A stretch of 64,000 bases of DNA from the NCBI GenBank assembly GCA_016169945.1, contig JADLSH010000367.1, forward strand, positions 6,476,501 to 6,540,500. The letters are read 5' to 3'. This stretch comes from Trachythela sp. YZ-2020. Taxonomy: Eukaryota; Cnidaria; Anthozoa; Malacalcyonacea; Clavulariidae. Below the pieces are notes generated by a model. The model was given only the letters and a program-made list of their open reading frames with translations. It did not search any database and was not told the origin of the DNA. Positions within the stretch are counted from its first letter, which is position 1. Each line of letters begins with the position of its first letter. This document shows positions 57,870 through 64,000 of the stretch, piece after piece. The translations under genes and the position numbers were made by a program.

Positions 57870-58035
57870 TTGGCATATTGTAAACACTGGACTGGACTAG
57901 GTTTGGACTGGACTAGGTTTGGACTAATCTTTGGATTTTTACGATTTTCGCATAATTGTAGCTCGAATACCTGATATACCTCAAAACTCAAAAGGACAAC
58001 TTGCTATCGCGTCTGCCAAATAACGCGCTGCACAT
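57870..58035. repeat. Left copy of a 5.7-kb-spaced inverted repeat
   Basis: TTGCTATCGCGTCTGCCAAA, CATAATTGTAGCTCGAAT-type and GGACTGGACTAGG words recur inverted at 63605-63800. Short tandem GGACTGGACTA repeats mark the outer edge of both copies. Confidence 0.65.
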
Positions 58036-58040
58036 ATTAC

Positions 58041-58945
58041 GGATCTCACCGAACTGTGGCATTGCATAAAACATTCGTATCACTGCCACTCCCACAAACG
58101 TCTACGACCGCACCTACATATTTTTGCATTTTACAATTCTAATAATAAACAGCCAATCAACTTTTTATAGCAATTGTTACTAAGCACTAGCCCGCGTGCA
58201 GGCCCACTGATGGAGAGGAATAGTGGGCCTGCACGGAAGACCGGGTAAAATCTAAAACACCCCTTTTCTAAACACGCCCCCTTCGCGCGTCAAGTGTCAA
58301 AAAATAACCAATGACAGCAAAGCAAAAAATAAACAAACTCGCATGAAAACATTGCGGGATTTTCTCTGAGTATCCAAAATAAAAATAAAGTATGAATGGA
58401 TATATCAACTCCAAAAAAGCAAGCAAACAAGTCTGATTTAAATAACTTTTGCCGAATTTGCAAGTGCTCATTCTCAACTAAATTCGGAACAGGCAAGTTA
58501 GGACGAATTTCGACAGAAAATATATTTAAAACGTCAAATCGTGAGGGAAGCCGTGGTACCACATTAGCATTGATTTGCGCTTCCATCGGCATTGTTATAA
58601 ATAAATCGTCACGTTTATCAGATCGTGTGTGCAATGCTTAATTGTGGGCGGAAAGTACGAAATTTGTATCAATTATTCAATTTGGTAAAGAACACAACAA
58701 ACGAAGAGAATGTTGAGAGTCCCGCTCGTTTCAAACGGCAATTTCAAACGGCGTTTCAAACAGCCAATCAGAATGCTGCGTTCGTGTACGAACGCGGAAA
58801 ACATAAAATACCCGGTCTTCCGTGCAGGCCCACTATTCCTCTCCATCAGTGGGCCTGCACGCGGGCTACTAAGCACCGGATTGGCTGTTTAAAAATAGAA
58901 CTGTAAGAATTTTTGATGCAATGGCACAGTTCGGTGAGATCCGCA
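58041..58945. mobile_element. Nested foldback element carrying a Cys-rich ORF
   Basis: The outer ends GGATCTCACCGAACTGTGGC and its inverse sit at 58041 and about 58918-58943. An inner pair, GCCCGCGTGCAGGCCCACTG and its inverse, lies at 58192-58250 and 58808-58868. The outer end also occurs alone at 535, so it is a repeat family. The inner pair brackets a Cys-rich ORF. Confidence 0.7.
58396..58760 (+). pseudogene. Cys-rich zinc-finger-like domain, frameshifted
   Basis: From ATG 58396: MDISTPKKQANKSDLNNF, CRICKCSFSTKFGTG, LGRISTENIFKTSNREG, LALICASIGIVINKSSRLSD, RVCNA, stop. Another frame continues directly with CGRKVRNLYQLFNLVK and ESPARFKRQF. Four extra bases near 58640 separate the halves. 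The C-x2-C-x-C and C-x2-C pairs suggest a zinc-binding fold. I recall similar N-terminal domains in cnidarian predicted proteins; function unknown. Confidence 0.6.
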
Positions 58946-59179
58946 ATAAAATTCTCGCTGTATGAATGTATCTCCGTTAATTCATGTGACACATTGTAAT
59001 TACGGAAACATGACTTACATCAAAGATTATTAATGACCTTATTGCTATGCCAGGTTACGTGCATGTTCGGAGAGATCGTACGTCCTGGTGATCATAACGT
59101 TGGCGGTGGGTTATGTACTTTCTTAGCAAAAACATGAATTTTATACATATTTACAAAATTTTGACGACCCAAATTTTGA

Positions 59180-59380
59180 AACACAATGGTTCCTACTCAG
59201 ACAAAATCGCCTACCCAGAGGAATTAGCTCCATAATATTGGCTACGGTTACCATCCACCTGGAAATGGTGACTACATGCTGCGTAATCATATATTTCAAA
59301 ATCTTGATGCTGCACTGAACAGATATCCGAATTCCGGAATCATGCTGATGGGTGACTTTACCAAACCTGCAGCAGTGTTC
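59180..59380 (+). pseudogene. LINE endonuclease fragment
   Basis: RQNRLPRGISSIILATV, then after a one-base loss HPPGNGDYMLRNHIFQNLDA, ALNRYPNSGIMLMGDFTK, the middle of an AP-type LINE endonuclease. It is cut off at 59380, where the foldback repeat region begins. Confidence 0.65.
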
Positions 59381-60545
59381 GCACTGCTTGTTCCCAGCCT
59401 GTTGACAACTTGACTCAACAGACTTGTTACAAGTTGTTCCAATAGACGGCCGGCCAGCCTCGAAAAAAGTGACTGTCGATGGCATTTTTTGTTACAAGCA
59501 GGAAACCACACTAAATATCATCGGAGTGTGTTCACTTTGATGGTGAAAGTGGTTGCCTTCCGAAATTTTTCTATTTATGTACCGAAATTGGAAGGTTTTT
59601 ATAACGACATTTCGATAGATGGGATTCCATTTAAAAGCAGTTTTCGATATCATGGATTTATTGTAATTGGTTCATTACCTAATTAACATGTGCAAATTTT
59701 TCCTTTTCTTAATTGTCATAACTCAAAGTGACATGCTAATGAAAACATGGTATTACTATCACACTTGTTAAAATACCTGTATGAAAGGCTTAAATTCGTA
59801 AATTATTGCGTTTAATTTAGAATATTTACCGATTTTTAAGGTCTATGTGTTGTAGTAAAACTACGTGTTTGCGCCAACATGCTGTTTTTCAACGATTTAC
59901 ACTCCAAAACTCGACTGGCTCATTAGAGATATATTGTGTTATACGAGTGGCAACCGGGCGTGTAGTACTGATTCGTATGTAGTCCAAACATATGGGATTG
60001 TTGCCTGTCTGTAACACAACAAAAACATATTGTTGTGGCTTCTTTTTGAAAGGTCGTGTTTTGATGTATTTGCGCCATGTTTCTTATTAGCATATCATTT
60101 TGAATTATACGAAAGAAGATTACCCGAGCTTTAGAAATGTCAATTAGATAGTCAGCCAATTAAAATAAAACATTGATATAAAATACAGCATTCGACAAAA
60201 ATCCCATCCTTCGAAATGTTTTAGAGAAAACCTTCAAATTTTAGTACATAAATAAAAAATTACGGTTGGCAACCACTCTCACCCTCAAAGTAAACACTAT
60301 CCTAAGTCTAAGACATTTTGCGTAGTTTCATGCTTGTAACAAAAAATGCCATCGACAGTGTTTTCTAGACACTTTTTTCAAGCTTGGCCGTCTACAACAT
60401 ATCTTGTTATCGTCCTGCAATTCAACAACTTGTTAACAAGTTGTGAGTGACAACGTTGTACAGTTGTAGCAACTTGATAAAATGACAACATTGTTACAAC
60501 TTATTGACAAGCTTGCTACAAGTCTGTTGCGAAGATTTGTACGTG
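59380..60545. mobile_element. Foldback element with TTGTTACAAG subrepeats
   Basis: GTCGATGGCATTTTTTGTTA and CAAGCAGGAAAC near 59468 are inverted at about 60320-60360; GTGGTTGCC near 59550 is also inverted near 60265. Outside this core, words such as ACTTGTTACAAGTTGT and CAACTTGTTAACAAGTTGTG recur at both ends. No ORF. Confidence 0.7.
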
Positions 60546-62106
60546 TGTAGTCCTATGGCTATGATATAAGACAATATAAGGCGGGTTCAACGGAATGACC
60601 TGAAAATTGACGGGAGTAAAGACTAAAGTAAATGTTATAATAAACAAGTATTAATTAAGCAAAAGGCCTGCTCTGGGATCTTAACTCGCCTTAACTCGCC
60701 GCGAGATAATGCGAGTTAAGGCGAGTTTAGGCGATTTAAGAAAAAACACAACTTTTAGGTAATGCGTTTTAAGGCGTTTTAAGAAAAAATACATGGTAAT
60801 TAAATATGCAAGTATAGTACTTTAAGCAAAATACAGTAATAACACATAATTAATAGTGCATAGTAAATGTATTTTGAAAGAGCACCACTCCCCCCCTCAC
60901 ACCCCCAGGGGGTCTGGTTAGACTGTCATGTAAACAAGACCCAGTTGAAACTTATTATTAATTAGCTTGTTATTTTGCCGTATTACTAATTTTAAGGTTA
61001 TACCACCAAATTGCTGGAATTAATACAATGAAGAACATAAACCAGTATATAATAACATGTATTTTTAAATTGAATTGCATACTAATACCTATTACTAAGT
61101 TCAGTCCTGGAACCACAATCAATTGGAAATCTAAAAAATCAGGGTTGTAGCTGGAATGTAGGAACGAGAAGATTTAGTGCATCCTATGGGGTTGCTATCC
61201 TATATTTTGAGAATTTCCAAATGCATGAATGCCTTGTCAATATCTTGGAAATTCCAAGGGTACAGAATATATTAAAACTGTGACCATGCATGTTCCAATG
61301 TGGCAATACATTGTAGTTTAATATTCAAACGAATTTACATATGTGTTAAACTTACCAAATAAGCTTGAATTTACGTTGCAAATATAGTATTTCATTTCCA
61401 TGTGTTCATTTAATAAGTAAAACTGAACATTGATTGGTATTTATTTTAATTCCCCTCAATATATAAAGTGCAGTATTTATAAAATTCACTAATGTTAAAA
61501 TTTAGTTTATATAAAGTTTCCCAGACTTGAATAATAAATTTCCGCTGGATAGCTTGAGAGAAGGCTCCCTCCCCGCAGTGGCTAACATGAAGTATTTAAC
61601 TGAATTAATGAAAATGCCAGGTTTTGCTATCGACCCAAGATCGTACGCTAAAAATGTTAAACCTCGGTTATTAAAACGATCATGGATCTTTAATATATAA
61701 GACGATATGAACCGGACAATGCTGACTATAAAAGTTGACCAGGATCATGCTGTGGTTTATCAATTTATGTAAGTTTGAACACTGTTGATATAAAATATTA
61801 AATGTTGTGCACTACAGGCACTGCAATTCAGCACTTGTATATAAGGCCGTCGGAATTATTAAAAGTATCAGTTTACCGTCACTTAAAATTTCGAAAGTTG
61901 ATAAGCCCTCTACCCTGTAATTTATAGGCCCCGTAATATTTTCAATAAAGGAAAACGAAACAATTTATGAATTGTTCTGGAAGTTCATATCACAATATTG
62001 GCATATTAATTATACTTATCGAAATAGATAAAATGTTGAAAACAGACTGATTCTTGCCATCCTGACTTTTTTCTGTTTGAATATAAGGGTTCCTATGTCA
62101 TTATAT

Positions 62107-62583
62107 CAGGGTTGGCATATGTTCTTTTATTATTTGTTCTTTTATAATAAAAGAACTTCTTTTTTTTTTGCCAAATTTGTTCTTTTATGTTCTTTTATTA
62201 TTTTTAATTTGAGAATTTTCAAAATTGTCACTAACAATTTTATAATATATATAAACAAAATAAAGAAATACAATAAAAAACAATTTCATTACCCTCACCA
62301 ATTGAGGTCGCAGTATTACTGTTACTTTAATGTCGAAAATGTTTCCAAAGTATCATTGCATGATATCTACAAATGAATGATGTCACACAAAGACATATAT
62401 ATATATATATATATATGACTATATATATATATATATATATATACCAAAATCACGTCACATCATGACGTCATCGTATATATTTTTAAAGCCGAAAATGTTC
62501 TTTTATTACTTAAAATGTTCTTTTATTAATAAAAGACAAAAGAACATTTTTTTTCTGGAAAAATGTTCTTTTATCCAACCCTG
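62107..62583. mobile_element. hAT MITE with exact 8-bp target duplication
   Basis: The ends CAGGGTTGG and CCAACCCTG are flanked by CATTATAT at 62099-62106 and 62584-62591. Subterminal TGTTCTTTTATTA repeats are present at both sides, with a (TA)n core near 62394-62443. 477 bp. Confidence 0.88.
62394..62443. repeat. (TA)n microsatellite
   Basis: Two runs of TATATA separated by GACT, in the middle of the hAT MITE. Confidence 0.9.
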
Positions 62584-63604
62584 CATTATATACCAGTCAT
62601 GGAAAGCCTCGCACCCCCCTATCCGGGACATGCCGGGATTTATTTGCAGATTAGCCTATCTGTTATGCCTGGGTACTCAGGGCATTAGACAGCGTACGTT
62701 AGATATGTGTCATGATGGCCAGAGATGTATTATTAAGCCTTGTTCATCGACATTAACCAATACTCTATAGACATTGTTTTACTAAAAATAGCTTTTACAG
62801 GATAATGTATTATTTGACTTTGTATAAATTGCAAGATACAGCTAACAGACAAAATGCAAAATATTTACCTACTTTGGCAAAGTTTTGACAAACTCTGGAT
62901 TGCATGTTTGGCCTCCAATGATCAAAATTGGGGAAATTTTAGAATAGTTTATTTGTTGAATTTTAAAAGCAATTATTATGGTAGCCTTCATTTTTGGTGC
63001 CCGTGTAGCGGGGGACTTTAGTCATGTTTAGACTAGTAAGAAGGCCATGTATAGGTTGGGGATTAGAATGATTTAGGACACAACCTTTATCTAATGTCCG
63101 ATGTTCCCTGGGTAGGGGGGTGCGTGGCTTTCCAATTACTAGTGCATTACTGTGTTTTCGGCTTTTATCAATAAGCATGTAACTTCCCTTGTTTCGGCTA
63201 AGCCTCCTCTCTCCAGCAAGCCCCCTCGGATAAGCGCCCTCCTAATCTTATCTGAAATAAACAACCAGAACCCCCCTCTCCTGGGGAAAGGGTGTTTACA
63301 CTGTATATATTATTTACTATTTTCAGCATTTTAATTTGGTTGGCGAGTTTAGGCGATTTAGTGCGAGTTTAAGCGATTTAAGAGAATTGTTGCCAATTTT
63401 TATCCGCGATTTAAGGCGAGTTAGGGCGATTTAAGGCGAGTTAAGATCCCAGAGCAGGCCTAGCAAAGCAAAAGGTAAGACTGCTCTCGGAAATTGAGAA
63501 AGACGCTAGTCTATTAGAATTACAGTATATTAAATACATTAGTCATTATACAGCGAGAAATTCCAAAGACTAAAGGTATGACTCCCAGGCTATATTGCAT
63601 ATGC

Positions 63605-63800
63605 AGCACGCTATTGGCGGCTATTGCTACACGCTATTTGGCAGACGCGATAGCTCCAAGTTGTCCTTTTCAGGCATTCAAGCATTGTGAACTTGCAATT
63701 ATGCGAACTCATCGAAAATCGTAAAAATATAATAAAATTTTAAAGTCCACTCCAAAGTCCAGTCCAAAGTCCAGTCCAAAACTAGTCCAGTCCAATGTTT
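63605..63800. repeat. Right copy of the 5.7-kb-spaced inverted repeat
   Basis: ACGCTATTTGGCAGACGCGA, TAGCTCCAAGTTGTCCTTTT and AAAGTCCAGTCC repeats are the inverse of 57870-58035. Confidence 0.65.
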
Positions 63801-64000
63801 ACAGCGAGGGGCAAATCACTGATTTAAAGGCGTACACAAATCACAAAAATGTCAAAAAAATTCATATGATTTTTTAATCTCGTACACTTTTTAGGAATGA
63901 TTTGCCCCTCGATTTACAATATTGATGCCTGATTGCTTAAGATAAATTTATTCGTCTAGAGACTAGACGTCTGATCTAAAACTTCGTCTTTTAACCAATA

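Larger units (their letters stand above)
60664..63461. mobile_element. 2.8-kb element with AGGCCTGCTC inverted ends
   Basis: The left end AGGCCTGCTCTGGGATCTTA and right end TAAGATCCCAGAGCAGGCCT are perfect complements, then repeated GGCGAGTTAAG words in mirror order. AGCAAA borders both sides (60658-60663, 63462-63467). The interior has no transposase ORF and carries a younger hAT MITE. Superfamily unclear. Confidence 0.75.

Overview
The window is AT-rich, intron-containing animal DNA, packed with diverged transposable elements. I read it as an invertebrate, most likely a cnidarian. The reasons are compact Ig and FN3 exons with mostly phase-1 junctions, APE-type LINEs, a Penelope-type GIY-YIG fragment, many foldback MITEs, and a Cys-rich domain at 58396 that I recall from cnidarian repeat-associated genes. 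The phylum call is inference (about 0.65); species cannot be told.

Two genes can be supported, and both are neural-type immunoglobulin cell-adhesion molecules (IgCAMs) that converge tail to tail. (1) Plus strand, 101 to 10696: the 3' part of an NCAM / Fasciclin II-like gene. It encodes Ig, Ig, FN3, FN3, a Thr/Ser/Pro stalk on two mini-exons, a transmembrane segment with an NCAM-style Cys-rich juxtamembrane tail, and a short acidic tail. Its 5' part lies off the left edge. Ten exons join with every phase matching (1454 coding nt in the window). (2) Minus strand, 38047 to 15177: a complete L1CAM / neuroglian-type gene. Eighteen coding exons join in frame to 3216 nt (1071 residues): signal peptide, six Ig domains, three FN3 domains, one transmembrane helix, and a cytoplasmic tail with a FIGQY-type ankyrin motif (here FVGEY). 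The 4.5 kb between the two stop codons holds an 83-bp minisatellite and MITEs.

Introns and the right half are mostly mobile DNA. The intron that splits Ig4 of the L1-type gene carries a legible insertion series: a mariner-like MITE (24827-30990) is opened by a LINE, which is itself broken by a tRNA-derived SINE, a second LINE and a hAT MITE, with a Penelope-like fragment and a hammerhead-like motif alongside. From 38.2 to 64 kb I find no host gene with confidence. That part contains a nearly intact LINE with one frameshift inside a TTAA-flanked inverted-repeat element, three other LINE fragments, tandem piggyBac-type MITEs, a Cys-rich ORF in a foldback element, and a 2.8-kb inverted-repeat element holding a hAT MITE with an exact 8-bp target duplication.

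All exon boundaries were read by eye from GT/AG signals, phase and domain continuity. Repeat superfamily names rest on termini and target-site duplications, not on a library search.
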